The position numbers were made by a program, and so were the translations under genes. A stretch of 64,000 bases of DNA from Nostoc sp. LEGE 06077 (GTDB taxonomy: Bacteria; Cyanobacteriota; Cyanobacteriia; Cyanobacteriales; Nostocaceae), in NCBI RefSeq assembly GCF_015207705.1, contig NZ_JADEWI010000018.1:1-64000 (forward strand). Direction: 5' to 3'. A model generated the notes under the pieces. That model saw nothing but the letters and a program-made list of their open reading frames with translations, ran no database searches and had not been told where the DNA came from. Shown here in pieces: positions 16,971 to 24,841 of this stretch. The first letter of the stretch is position 1; every line of letters begins with the position of its first letter.

Positions 16971-19151
16971 TCAGATTTTGGTAGTTTGACAAGCTTCTAG
17001 CCGTGAGAACAGCTTAGTGGATAATTGCCACCAATTAGCTGTAGCGATCGCACTATGCCATTCCCAAACGCCTAAGACTTTGACTCGCCAAACTGACTCA
17101 AAAAAGCCAAAAAACGGCAAATGTCCCATTGGTGCGTCCTCCGACCAAGTTAGGTTGTCATAACTTATCCAAGCATCTTTTAATCGCCAGCCGACAAGGT
17201 TGGCAAAATCAATGCAAGTTTCGGCTGCTGCAACTTTATTACTACCTAGCATCAAAGATAATACTGGGTCAGATGCTGTACCGGAAATACTTTGACAGAT
17301 GCGTTGCTGGATACTAAAGCCGAAGCGACCGTGACTGTATTTTACCCACAGGCGATCGATAGTAAGTACATCAGCACAAGCTAAATTTTCTAAACTCGGT
17401 AAATCAAGATGGCGTTGCTGTTCTCTCCCAGCTATTTTTAACATCAGATTGGTAGTTTCTGCATCCGCCTCTAACCATCTCCCAGCTTGTAATAAATCTC
17501 GCAATTGAGAGTAATCTATCCCTAAAGATGAACTTAAATCGTCGATATCTTCAGTAGGGTGATCAAAGTTTTCATTAACAAACAAATTTGGTTCTGGGAA
17601 AACTTCAATAATACCTTGGGAACCTGATAACCAAAAATATAAGTTAACTTCGGTAGATGCTAAATTTATTTGTAATTGTGTAATCAAACTAGCAGCAGTC
17701 AGACCAAGATGTTCCCTAGATTTACTGAATATATCTAACAAAGCAGACGCAAATTTTTCACTGGCATTAGGTGGCGCAGAACACGCAATTAAACATTGTC
17801 CTGCATCTGTTCCTATTTGTAATTCTTCTACCCAATCACGAATATTACTTTCTGCCAAAGGGCAATCTAAAATAATAATCTGTTGTGCCTTAGACAAACG
17901 TAATTGTTTTCTTAACCAAGAACGATTGATGACGGTATTATCTGCCAGCACTAATACCGACTCAGCTTTGGCTGTTTCTTGAATTTGTCCACGCAGATAT
18001 AAAAATATAGTTGCCGTTTCTTTGATTTCATATTCTTTGGGTGATTCAGAAAAAGATTCTGAGAGTAAGCACTTTTGAATAGCTTTGCGGACATCTGAAG
18101 TGATACTATTACCGCGCCCAGTCCAATAATTAATTTCAAAATTACCAGAGTTAGTGAGTGTTTTAATTAAAGCCGAAGCAATTTTAATTTGAGCGACTCC
18201 ATCTACTATTAAACCTTTTCGGGGATGACGTGCTATTCCTTTTTGATTTGGTTTTAGTCCTAAAATTACCTCACCCATGCCTTCGACAATTCGCTTTGGT
18301 GTTTGTAAAGTATATTCTGAATGAATTTGATTGTCTCCTCTACCTTTTTTCAGTTGATTAATTACTCGCAACTGTTGATTGGCTTTATCTATATATGCTA
18401 ATGTTTGATGATAAACATATCTGTATAAACCATCAGCTTCAATAATCCCTTGAGAATCAGCGGCTTCTCCTCGCAATCCGCGAATTAAATAGTAGGTAAA
18501 AACTCCGTGACCTAATTGGGGAAATTCCCAAGATTGCTGACCGCGATCGCAAGACAACAAAGCATAAAATCCCTTTCTTTTTGCCGCCCTTTGTCGCAGA
18601 ATTTCTACTAATTCTTGTGTTGGATTTAGTAAAGCATTTTTATCGCCCTTTGCGCCTAAAAAAGTTAAGTCACCACTATGACAAGCATCTAACCAGACTA
18701 ACTGCTGTTGCGCGGCACAATTTTCTAATATCTGTAACAATTCTTGTAATTGCAATCCAGTATTAACTAAATCCTCTTGTTGAGTATCTTGCAGACATAA
18801 AACCACCTTTTTACTAGATGGTTCTAACATCCCATGACCAGAAAAATAAACGAGAACTGTATCTATTGCTTTAGTCACAGCAGCAATTTCTTGTAGACTT
18901 TTGCGGACATTTTCTACTAAAGGTAAATGCTCACTATCATCACAATAAATTCGTAATTCTTTCTGGGGAAATCCCTCTGTTGCTGCACTTAAGGCTGCAC
19001 CTAAACCCTGACAATCTTGTGCAGAATAACTTAAGCAAGGTATTCCCTCATCCTGATATTGATTGACTCCTACCAGTAGTAACCAAAGCTTTGCTGCACC
19101 AGTTTCGAGGTTACGTGTAGAGTTACTAGTCCGAACACCAACTGGACACAT
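16971..19151 (-). CDS. caspase-like peptidase (C14) fused to GUN4 domain
   Basis: This is a 726-residue protein. Residues about 20-280 are a caspase/orthocaspase p20-p10-like domain with the catalytic dyad visible: His106 in VYFSGHG and Cys157 in LVWLDACHSGD. About 310-525 looks like a second, degenerate caspase-type fold, with IFLYLRGQI and IIILDCPLAE at the equivalent places and no dyad. About 545-700 is a GUN4 domain: DYSQLRDLLQAGRWLEADAE, TIDRLWVKYSHGRFGFSIQ, and WISYDNLTWSEDAPMGHLP. GUN4 proteins bind protoporphyrin IX and Mg-protoporphyrin, so the fusion may tie peptidase activity to tetrapyrroles; this is inference. A GAGGAA lies about 11 bases before the ATG. No signal peptide. Confidence 0.9.
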   Translation of the reverse strand: MCPVGVRTSNSTRNLETGAAKLWLLLVGVNQYQDEGIPCLSYSAQDCQGLGAALSAATEGFPQKELRIYCDDSEHLPLVENVRKSLQEIAAVTKAIDTVLVYFSGHGMLEPSSKKVVLCLQDTQQEDLVNTGLQLQELLQILENCAAQQQLVWLDACHSGDLTFLGAKGDKNALLNPTQELVEILRQRAAKRKGFYALLSCDRGQQSWEFPQLGHGVFTYYLIRGLRGEAADSQGIIEADGLYRYVYHQTLAYIDKANQQLRVINQLKKGRGDNQIHSEYTLQTPKRIVEGMGEVILGLKPNQKGIARHPRKGLIVDGVAQIKIASALIKTLTNSGNFEINYWTGRGNSITSDVRKAIQKCLLSESFSESPKEYEIKETATIFLYLRGQIQETAKAESVLVLADNTVINRSWLRKQLRLSKAQQIIILDCPLAESNIRDWVEELQIGTDAGQCLIACSAPPNASEKFASALLDIFSKSREHLGLTAASLITQLQINLASTEVNLYFWLSGSQGIIEVFPEPNLFVNENFDHPTEDIDDLSSSLGIDYSQLRDLLQAGRWLEADAETTNLMLKIAGREQQRHLDLPSLENLACADVLTIDRLWVKYSHGRFGFSIQQRICQSISGTASDPVLSLMLGSNKVAAAETCIDFANLVGWRLKDAWISYDNLTWSEDAPMGHLPFFGFFESVWRVKVLGVWEWHSAIATANWWQLSTKLFSRLEACQTTKI

Positions 19152-19231
19152 CTATGAAATATTCCTCAACAAGAAAGCTAAGTGCATTGTATCTAGAGAA
19201 ACGGGTAAACCCTCCCTCCCAGTGTTTGATT

Positions 19232-19576
19232 TTAACGGCCACGCCAAGCTTCTAATTGTTTTAACTGCTCTGACTGCTGCTCTAGGCGAATTGAGAGGCG
19301 ATCGCACACCAGTTCGCAGATTTCAAAAATTAATGGGTCGATGATTTCATAATAGATACTTACCCCTTTTGGCTGACGCTGAACAATTCCCGCTTGGGCC
19401 AAAATTTTTAAATGCTTGGAAACATTCGCCTGTCCCAGTCCAGTGGCTTCAACAATTTCTGAGACATTTTTGCTACCTGCTTTTAAACTGCACAAAACCT
19501 GGAGCCTGCTAGTTTCTGAAAGCACTTTAAAATAATCAGCAATTGGCCCTAGGGCAGCAGGTGAATTTTCTAACAT
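19232..19576 (-). CDS. ArsR-family repressor, possibly persulfide-responsive
   Basis: This 114-residue winged-helix regulator has the ArsR pattern: LSETSRLQVLCSLKAG, a recognition helix in GLGQANVSKHLKILAQAGIV and a wing QRQPKGVSIYYEI. Cysteines at 29, 87 and 91 sit in helices where BigR/SqrR-type persulfide sensors carry their dithiol pair, whereas the metal-site motif ELCVCDL of ArsR/SmtB is absent. Persulfide sensing is therefore favoured by the neighbours (two rhodaneses and a persulfide dioxygenase stump) but not proven. It is transcribed away from the promoter region at 19577-19671, which contains the palindrome listed separately. Confidence 0.85.
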   Translation of the reverse strand: MLENSPAALGPIADYFKVLSETSRLQVLCSLKAGSKNVSEIVEATGLGQANVSKHLKILAQAGIVQRQPKGVSIYYEIIDPLIFEICELVCDRLSIRLEQQSEQLKQLEAWRGR

Positions 19577-19600
19577 AGATAACTGCTAAAAAGACTTTTC

Positions 19601-19620
19601 TACTATATTACTATATAGTA
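19601..19620. promoter_or_regulatory. candidate ArsR operator, near-tandem palindrome
   Basis: TACTATAT (19601-19608) is followed directly by the perfect palindrome TACTATATAGTA (19609-19620), 25-44 bases upstream of the ArsR start codon. Ten of its twelve positions recur at 20522-20533 in front of the Rieske gene. AT-rich inverted repeats near the start are typical of autoregulated ArsR proteins. Confidence 0.45.
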
Positions 19621-19671
19621 TCTTTAGTATAAGCCCTGCTCGTAAAGACGTTGTAGGTTTTAGTGGTACGG

Positions 19672-20217
19672 TTATACACTGCTACGTTGATTATAAGGTA
19701 GTTTGGCTAGTAGCATTCCTAACGCACAGGTATCTGTAATCCCCGCAAATATTAATCCGGCTCCCACAAAACCACTCAGAAGTAAGAACCAAGGAGAAAC
19801 CAATACACCTAATGATGTGCTTGTAAACACCAAAGAACCTGCGACAATTTGCACTTGCCGTATTAAACTAATTGGGGCTTGTTGGTTAATTGTGGTGGGA
19901 TAACTTGCTGCTTTCCACGCTGCTATACCCCCATCAAGATGAGTTACTTCCGTAAATCCAGCATCAAATAGTTTTTGCGCTGCCATTTTTGAGCGATTGC
20001 CCGAATTACAGTAGAGAATTACTTGGGTGTCCTGATTTTGCGGAACTTTGCGCGGATCAAATTTGGATAAGGAAATCAGTTTTGCTCCGATAATATGTTC
20101 TCTGGCATACTCAGATGGTTCACGCACATCTATCAGTATGATATTTTCTTGCTTGAGCAACTGTTTGAGAGTTGGAGCATCAACGGTTTGTAATTTGTGT
20201 ATATGAGAAGTTGTCAT
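19672..20217 (-). CDS. rhodanese with YgaP-type membrane domain
   Basis: This 181-residue protein has a rhodanese domain (about 10-112; active cysteine C70 in VILYCNSGNRS) followed by a YgaP-like membrane domain (about 118-172; RQVQIVAGSLVF, then SPWFLLLSGFVGAGLIFAGITDTCALG). The family transfers sulfane sulfur to thiol or cyanide acceptors at the inner membrane. It lies directly upstream of the ArsR gene on the same strand, with about 95 bp between them that carries the candidate operator. It is likely part of a sulfide or persulfide response. Confidence 0.9.
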   Translation of the reverse strand: MTTSHIHKLQTVDAPTLKQLLKQENIILIDVREPSEYAREHIIGAKLISLSKFDPRKVPQNQDTQVILYCNSGNRSKMAAQKLFDAGFTEVTHLDGGIAAWKAASYPTTINQQAPISLIRQVQIVAGSLVFTSTSLGVLVSPWFLLLSGFVGAGLIFAGITDTCALGMLLAKLPYNQRSSV

Positions 20218-20339
20218 GAGTATTTACTCTTGGAAACCTAAATTTTTCAACGCAGAGATATTGCAAAAGGTAAAAACTTGATTGGCAGAATGATTTTTGC
20301 CTCACGCAGAGTCGCAAAGACACGGAGGAAATGTCTAAT

Positions 20340-20483
20340 CTAGTATTTGAGATGCAGTAATTGGCGATCGCGCTCCACCTGTTCTAACACCAGATCAACT
20401 AAAATCACTGTGTTTGTTGTTAAATCTGCAATCAAGTAAGTATATTTATTTGTTTCACTGTCAAATAGTTGTCCGAATAACAT
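20340..20483 (-). pseudogene. truncated persulfide dioxygenase (ETHE1/Blh-like MBL fold)
   Basis: The 47 codons from the ATG at 20483 read MLFGQLFDSETNKYTYLIAD and go on to VLVDLVLEQVERDRQLL, which is the usual N-terminus of ETHE1/Blh-type sulfur dioxygenases. The frame then stops at LHLKY. The metal-binding HxHxDH region and the remaining roughly 180 residues are absent from the following 120 bp. It is a 5' stump left after deletion. Such enzymes oxidise glutathione persulfide and are commonly encoded beside BigR-type repressors and rhodaneses, exactly the present neighbourhood. The frame can be read further upstream to a TTG at 20579, but that extension is not family-like. Confidence 0.7.
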
Positions 20484-20521
20484 ATTGCTTATCTCAACAA
20501 AATCTTCTTTATCTATAATAT

Positions 20522-20533
20522 AACTATATAGCA
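20522..20533. promoter_or_regulatory. second candidate ArsR operator
   Basis: AACTATATAGCA differs from the palindrome TACTATATAGTA at 19609 in two positions. It sits about 55-65 bases upstream of the Rieske start and upstream of the dioxygenase stump, between divergent genes. Shared control of both transcription units is an inference. Confidence 0.35.
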
Positions 20534-20588
20534 GTATAATAAAAGAGTCTACTATTTTGACAGAATATCTATTCAACAATAAAAATGA

Positions 20589-21131
20589 ATGAACATGGAT
20601 AATAGTATTTCACTCGAAAATCCATCCCTATCAAGACGGCAACTCCTCAACTTTCTGACTGGAGCAACAGTTGCTGTCACTGCTGGAGCAGCCCTCTATC
20701 CTGCTGGCAAATTCTTGATTGCTCCAGGCGAAAAAACGGGAGTAGGAGGTGCTATTTTGTCTAAAGATATTCTGGGGAAACAAATCCCCGCCTCACAAAT
20801 CCTGGCTGAAGCACCGGGAACCCGTGCCTTAGTTGCAGGTTTGGTAGGAGAACCCACCTACCTGATTGTCAAAGAAGATCACACCCTGGATCGTATTGGG
20901 CTTGTGGATAACTGCACTCACCTCGGTTGTACCTTCCCCTGGAATCCCTTGGATCAGCAATTCCAATGTCCTTGTCATGGTTCCCGCTATGCCCCAGATG
21001 GTACTGTGGTGCGTGGCCCGGCTCCTCTCCCACTGAAGATTGTCCAGGTTACAGTGATGGATAACAGCATTTTAATCTCGCCGTGGAAGGAAACTGATCC
21101 TCGCACTGGAAAGAAACCCTGGTGGGTATAA
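20589..21131 (+). CDS. Rieske iron-sulfur protein, PetC-like paralogue
   Basis: This 180-residue protein has an N-terminal SRRQLLNFLTG twin-arginine-like motif and one membrane anchor (about 20-44), then a Rieske domain with both cluster motifs intact: C109-T-H111-L-G-C114 and C127-P-C129-H130-G-S. The length and the GPAPLPL C-terminal loop match the cytochrome b6f subunit PetC. Cyanobacteria carry several petC copies; this copy sits in a sulfur/redox cluster and not in a petC-petA operon, so it is more likely an alternative form. ATGs at 20585, 20589 and 20595 are possible starts. The next gene begins 12 bp downstream. Confidence 0.87.
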   Translation: MNMDNSISLENPSLSRRQLLNFLTGATVAVTAGAALYPAGKFLIAPGEKTGVGGAILSKDILGKQIPASQILAEAPGTRALVAGLVGEPTYLIVKEDHTLDRIGLVDNCTHLGCTFPWNPLDQQFQCPCHGSRYAPDGTVVRGPAPLPLKIVQVTVMDNSILISPWKETDPRTGKKPWWV

Positions 21132-21143
21132 GGATGAAGTGAT

Positions 21144-21821
21144 ATGGAACCGATTCGGATTTTTTACTTTTCTGATGTTTTGTGCGTTTGGGCTTATATT
21201 GCTCAGATTCGTCTGGTTGAGTTAAAAACAACCTTTGAAGACAAGATTGCGATCGCACACCACTTTGTCCCCGTATTTGGTGTTGCTCGTGAAAAACTGG
21301 AGAATCGATGGCGCGAAAAAGGGGGATTGCAAGGATACAGCGATCATGTCCAAGAAGTTGCGAAAAAGTTCGATCACATCAGCATTCATCCTGATATTTG
21401 GACTAATGTTACACCATTTTCATCGACATCCTGTCATTTGTTTCTTCATGCGATTCAACTACTAGAAAAAAAGGGTTTAGTAGAGCAAAATCAACAGATA
21501 TTTGAAAAAGCAACCTGGGCATTTCGGGAGGCGTTTTTTACCCAACTGGCAGATGTTTCTGAGCGCAAAGTGCAATTTGGCATTGCAGAGGAGTTAAAAC
21601 TGCCGATCGCTGCTATCCAAGCTCAAATCGATAGTGGTGAGGCTTATGCCAAACTATCCCAGGATTTTGAATTAGTTAAAGAACATACAGTTACAGTCAG
21701 CCCCACCCTAATTTTTAATGAAGGACGGCAGCGACTCAACGGCAATGTAGGCTATCGGGTGATCGAAGCCAATATTCGGGAGTTACTGCACAATCCTCCA
21801 GGAGAGCAATCCTGGTGTTAA
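21144..21821 (+). CDS. DsbA/FrnE-family thioredoxin-fold protein
   Basis: This 225-residue protein is of the DsbA / 2-hydroxychromene-2-carboxylate isomerase type. The N-terminal strand and active-site loop read FYFSDVLCVWAYI, so it keeps the first cysteine (C14) but has Ala where the second cysteine of CxxC would be. The C-terminal thioredoxin cis-proline region (VTVSPTLIFNEG) is present. A monothiol site points to a glutathione- or persulfide-dependent transferase more than a disulfide oxidase. No signal peptide. It is 12 bp after the Rieske gene and is followed by the rhodanese, probably in one operon. Confidence 0.82.
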   Translation: MEPIRIFYFSDVLCVWAYIAQIRLVELKTTFEDKIAIAHHFVPVFGVAREKLENRWREKGGLQGYSDHVQEVAKKFDHISIHPDIWTNVTPFSSTSCHLFLHAIQLLEKKGLVEQNQQIFEKATWAFREAFFTQLADVSERKVQFGIAEELKLPIAAIQAQIDSGEAYAKLSQDFELVKEHTVTVSPTLIFNEGRQRLNGNVGYRVIEANIRELLHNPPGEQSWC

Positions 21822-21850
21822 GGATGTTGAATCCATTTCAGGAGAAATCT

Positions 21851-22393
21851 ATGATATTTAAGAAACCCATCCAGAGCATATTACTGGGAATCGCTCTATT
21901 GTTTTGCCTCTTGCTTGGTGTTGGGCAAAATCCGATCCTAGCAGCAACTCTAACGCAAACTGAATCAATCTCTCAAGCAAGGATGCAAACTCTATCTGAA
22001 CCCCGCAATCTGGAATCGGGAGTTGATAGTTTTCTCACTTCGATTCCCGCAGGTTATTACACGATCGCCTCTGTCGAAGAGTTAAAAAGCCTCTTAAAGA
22101 AGTCTCAGCCCATGTTAGTAGATGTGCGAGAACCCTCTGAGTATCAATCTGGACATATACCTAACGCAATTAACATTCCCCTGCGAACCCTGTCGCACAA
22201 TCTGAATCAAATTTATCGCGATCGCCCTGTGGTGCTGTACTGTTCCTCTGGTTATCGCTCGGCAATGGGGGTAATGACACTGCACCTATTAGGTTATGAG
22301 AATGTGCAAGGTTTCCCACCTAGCTTTGCCGCCTGGAAAAACGCAAAAGAAGCGATGACCTACGGTCGGTCGAAGACCATCGCCTCCAGATAA
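21851..22393 (+). CDS. exported rhodanese-domain protein
   Basis: The start is the ATG at 21851, chosen because AGGAGA lies five bases upstream; a frame extension to 21815 lacks this. The 180-residue product has a signal peptide (hydrophobic about 8-24, cleavage near NPILAA), a linker, and a rhodanese domain from about residue 70 to the end with active cysteine C131 in VVLYCSSGYRS. It probably acts in the periplasm or lumen as a sulfane-sulfur carrier. It ends the Rieske/DsbA-like/rhodanese operon. The domain pattern resembles the rhodanese at 19672 (VREPSEY in both), but it lacks the YgaP tail. Confidence 0.87.
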   Translation: MIFKKPIQSILLGIALLFCLLLGVGQNPILAATLTQTESISQARMQTLSEPRNLESGVDSFLTSIPAGYYTIASVEELKSLLKKSQPMLVDVREPSEYQSGHIPNAINIPLRTLSHNLNQIYRDRPVVLYCSSGYRSAMGVMTLHLLGYENVQGFPPSFAAWKNAKEAMTYGRSKTIASR

Positions 22394-22596
22394 TGCACTA
22401 AAAAAATTAGAATGAAAATCCCAAATTTTCACTCTGTAATTGGCAGAAATTTTAACTTGATAAAATCTGGTGCATCATATCCTGTTTGGTCTGCCTATAA
22501 TGCAATAGAGGCTACCAATATCATGTTAGAGGCTTTGAAAACACACTTACTTATAATGAGAATATAGAAAAAACTAGACTAAAAACAGGTGTAATT

Positions 22597-22872
22597 ATGC
22601 AGGCTATTTTTTGGAGTATAGAAGAAGTTGCTCAAAGAGCCAAACAATTTTACGATCAGGGGATTCGCTCAAAGGTTGAGCATGGCGATAATATTGGCAA
22701 GATGATTGTGATTGATGCTGAAACTGGCGAATATGGAATTGATAAAAGTGGTGTTGAATCTGCATTAATGTTGAAGCAGAAAAATCCCAACGCGAGATTA
22801 TTTACTATGCGAATTGGTTATGATGTTGCTGTCAGCTTTGGTGGTGCTTCTATGGAGCGTACAGTTGAATGA
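22597..22872 (+). CDS. small conserved protein paired with retropepsin-like protein
   Basis: This encodes 91 residues with no recognised enzyme motif: an acidic N-terminal helix (WSIEEVAQRAKQFYDQGIRS), then a beta-rich stretch GKMIVIDAETGEYGIDKSG. Its stop overlaps the start of the next gene by four bases (ATGA at 22869-22872), so the two are translationally coupled. Similar small proteins precede clan AA aspartic protease genes in many cyanobacteria (recalled, not searched). The two-gene arrangement is like a toxin-antitoxin module, but no toxic activity can be read from the sequence. Confidence 0.7.
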   Translation: MQAIFWSIEEVAQRAKQFYDQGIRSKVEHGDNIGKMIVIDAETGEYGIDKSGVESALMLKQKNPNARLFTMRIGYDVAVSFGGASMERTVE

Positions 22873-23249
22873 TTTATGGAAGATTGATTGACCGCAAAGC
22901 AATAGTTCCGGTGATTTTTCGTTTACCACAACAACCAGATTTTTCTCTGGATTTTGTCATAGATACTGGATTCAACGACTATCTTACCTTACCAGTTCAA
23001 GCAGTCAATGCGATGAATATTCCTTTATATTCAAGCATACCTGCAAGATTTGCTGACGGTAATGAAGCTTTATTAGCTATACATTTAGCAACTGTTGTTT
23101 GGGATGATGTAGAAAAGGTAGTCCCTATTTTAGCTTCTGGTTATAAGCCTTTACTGGGAACTGCGATGATGGAAGGTTATCATCTTGAGATAGATTTTGA
23201 GGACAATGGCTTGGTTTCGTTAGAAAAAATCCCATCTCCAATGTTATAG
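22869..23249 (+). CDS. clan AA retropepsin-like aspartic protease
   Basis: This 126-residue single-domain protein has the retropepsin active-site motif in LDFVIDTGFNDYLTLP (Asp32-Thr33-Gly34) and the second hydrophobic-hydrophobic-glycine block near PLLGTAMMEGYHLEIDF. One DTG per chain means activity would need a homodimer, as in retroviral proteases. No transmembrane or signal segment. The start overlaps the stop of the upstream gene. The substrate is unknown; the upstream small protein is the obvious candidate partner. Confidence 0.8.
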   Translation: MIYGRLIDRKAIVPVIFRLPQQPDFSLDFVIDTGFNDYLTLPVQAVNAMNIPLYSSIPARFADGNEALLAIHLATVVWDDVEKVVPILASGYKPLLGTAMMEGYHLEIDFEDNGLVSLEKIPSPML

Positions 23250-23317
23250 ATTATTAATAGATTGGTTTTAGCGTAAGTCCTATAAATTGGAGATATCTAG
23301 CTAAACTACTTACATAC

Positions 23318-24706
23318 CTAGCGCGAGGCTCTGGCACTAACGGCGCGTTGGAGATTAGCCAAAGCCCGATTGTAATCTAAAATTGCCGTGACTCGATTAC
23401 CTTCGGCTCTGGTTAAGTCGTTTTCTGCCTCAATGACTTCTGTTTGTGTACCAACACCAGCTTGATATCTAATTCGGGCAATGTTTAAGGCTTCCCTAGC
23501 TTGTTCTAAGCCTACACTGGAAGTCTGCACATTATCTAAATTAGAGCGTAGTTGAGCGTAATATTGTTCCACATTAAAGCGAATTTGGTCACGCTGATTT
23601 GCAAATTGAGTTTCGGCGATCGCAATATTAGTTCTAGCTTGCGCCGCCCTAGCGTTGGCTGCTCCCCCATCAAATAAATTCACACTGGCTTGCAGTCCAA
23701 TAGAATAACCATCAGTAACGCTGGCACTATCGTTAAAGCGATCAAGTAAGTTATAACTCGTCACTAAACCGATTTGCGGTCTTACCTGGGCTAAAGCCTG
23801 TCGTCGTTGTTGTTCGGAAATATTTCTTTGGGCGATTTGTTGGCGCAATTCTGGACGATTTTGAAAGGCTTCAACAATAGTTTGTTCTAAGGTTGGTTGC
23901 CAAAGTCCCGCCACTGCAACTGTATCTGCCGCAGTGATATCTACTGTCTGCGGTAAACTCAGCAGCGTGCCAAACTGACGACGGGCAATTTGCTGATCTG
24001 ACAGAGAATTAGTCAAGTCTTGTTGGGCATTAGCTAAATTTACTTGAGCTTGCAGCACATCAAATCTTGTCCCTACACCAGCACGTTCTCTGGCTTGAGC
24101 ATCTTGCAAACTGGCTTGAGCATTGGCTACCGCAGATTGATTAATTCTGACTTGTTCATCTGCTTGTTGCAAATTGTAGTATTGAGTTCTGATATTAAGT
24201 TCAATTTCTCTAGATTGGTTTTCGACATCTAACTCATCTATCCGTAACTGTTCTTCAGCTTGTCTGATAATTGCTTGACGACTGCCAGATGTGTAAAGGT
24301 CATAATTTAGTTGTGCTGTACCGTTAAAGGAGGTACTAGGTTGAGAATTACTACTATTAAAGCCATTACCACTGTTAGTCACACTCCCATTAATATCCAG
24401 AGTGGGAAACAAAGCCGCTTGAGATTCTCGAAGTGCAGCGCGACTGCGTTCTAACTCTAAGATGGTGACTTGTAAATTGCGATTGTTGCGTCTGGCTAAT
24501 TCTAAAGCCTCGGCCAAACTCAGAGGAACAGTTCTTTGAATCTGCACTTCTTCTCTTTTTGTCGGAAATTGGAGAGGGTTGGCACTAGGATTTAAGTTTT
24601 GTGGCGGTGTCTGCGGTGAAGGTTGAGCATTGGCGCTTTTTGGCACAGCAGAAATTAATAGGGCGATCGCCACAACAACCCAGGTAGAATGCACAGAAGA
24701 CAGCAT
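23318..24706 (-). CDS. TolC-family outer-membrane efflux protein
   Basis: This 462-residue protein has an N-terminal signal peptide ending near KSANA, a proline-rich linker, and two outer-membrane-efflux repeats (about 55-250 and 265-455). The repeats carry the TolC coiled-coil patterns (LSLAEALELARRNN, and GVGTQTEVIEAENDLTRAE near the end). It forms the outer-membrane duct of the tripartite exporter encoded by the three genes upstream on the same strand and is the last gene of that unit. It starts at ATG 24706, 135 bp after the ATPase stop. Confidence 0.9.
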   Translation of the reverse strand: MLSSVHSTWVVVAIALLISAVPKSANAQPSPQTPPQNLNPSANPLQFPTKREEVQIQRTVPLSLAEALELARRNNRNLQVTILELERSRAALRESQAALFPTLDINGSVTNSGNGFNSSNSQPSTSFNGTAQLNYDLYTSGSRQAIIRQAEEQLRIDELDVENQSREIELNIRTQYYNLQQADEQVRINQSAVANAQASLQDAQARERAGVGTRFDVLQAQVNLANAQQDLTNSLSDQQIARRQFGTLLSLPQTVDITAADTVAVAGLWQPTLEQTIVEAFQNRPELRQQIAQRNISEQQRRQALAQVRPQIGLVTSYNLLDRFNDSASVTDGYSIGLQASVNLFDGGAANARAAQARTNIAIAETQFANQRDQIRFNVEQYYAQLRSNLDNVQTSSVGLEQAREALNIARIRYQAGVGTQTEVIEAENDLTRAEGNRVTAILDYNRALANLQRAVSARASR

Positions 24707-24841
24707 AAGGTTTAGATACTAACGAGAAAATAGGGAATGGGCAATAAAACAGAGAGTTTACGATATTTGATTGTGTCTGACTTCACCTGAACGGAGGATA
24801 TCTGCATACATCTGCGGTTAATTATTCGATAATTGCCAAAT

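Noticed and set aside
19063-19344. 93-codon plus-strand reading frame
   Set aside because: It overlaps both the caspase-GUN4 gene and the ArsR gene on the other strand, which have clear domains; it is a shadow.
22597-23249. Calling the gene pair a toxin-antitoxin system
   Set aside because: Only gene size and overlap support it; no toxin fold or antitoxin DNA-binding domain is visible, so it is described only as a coupled pair.
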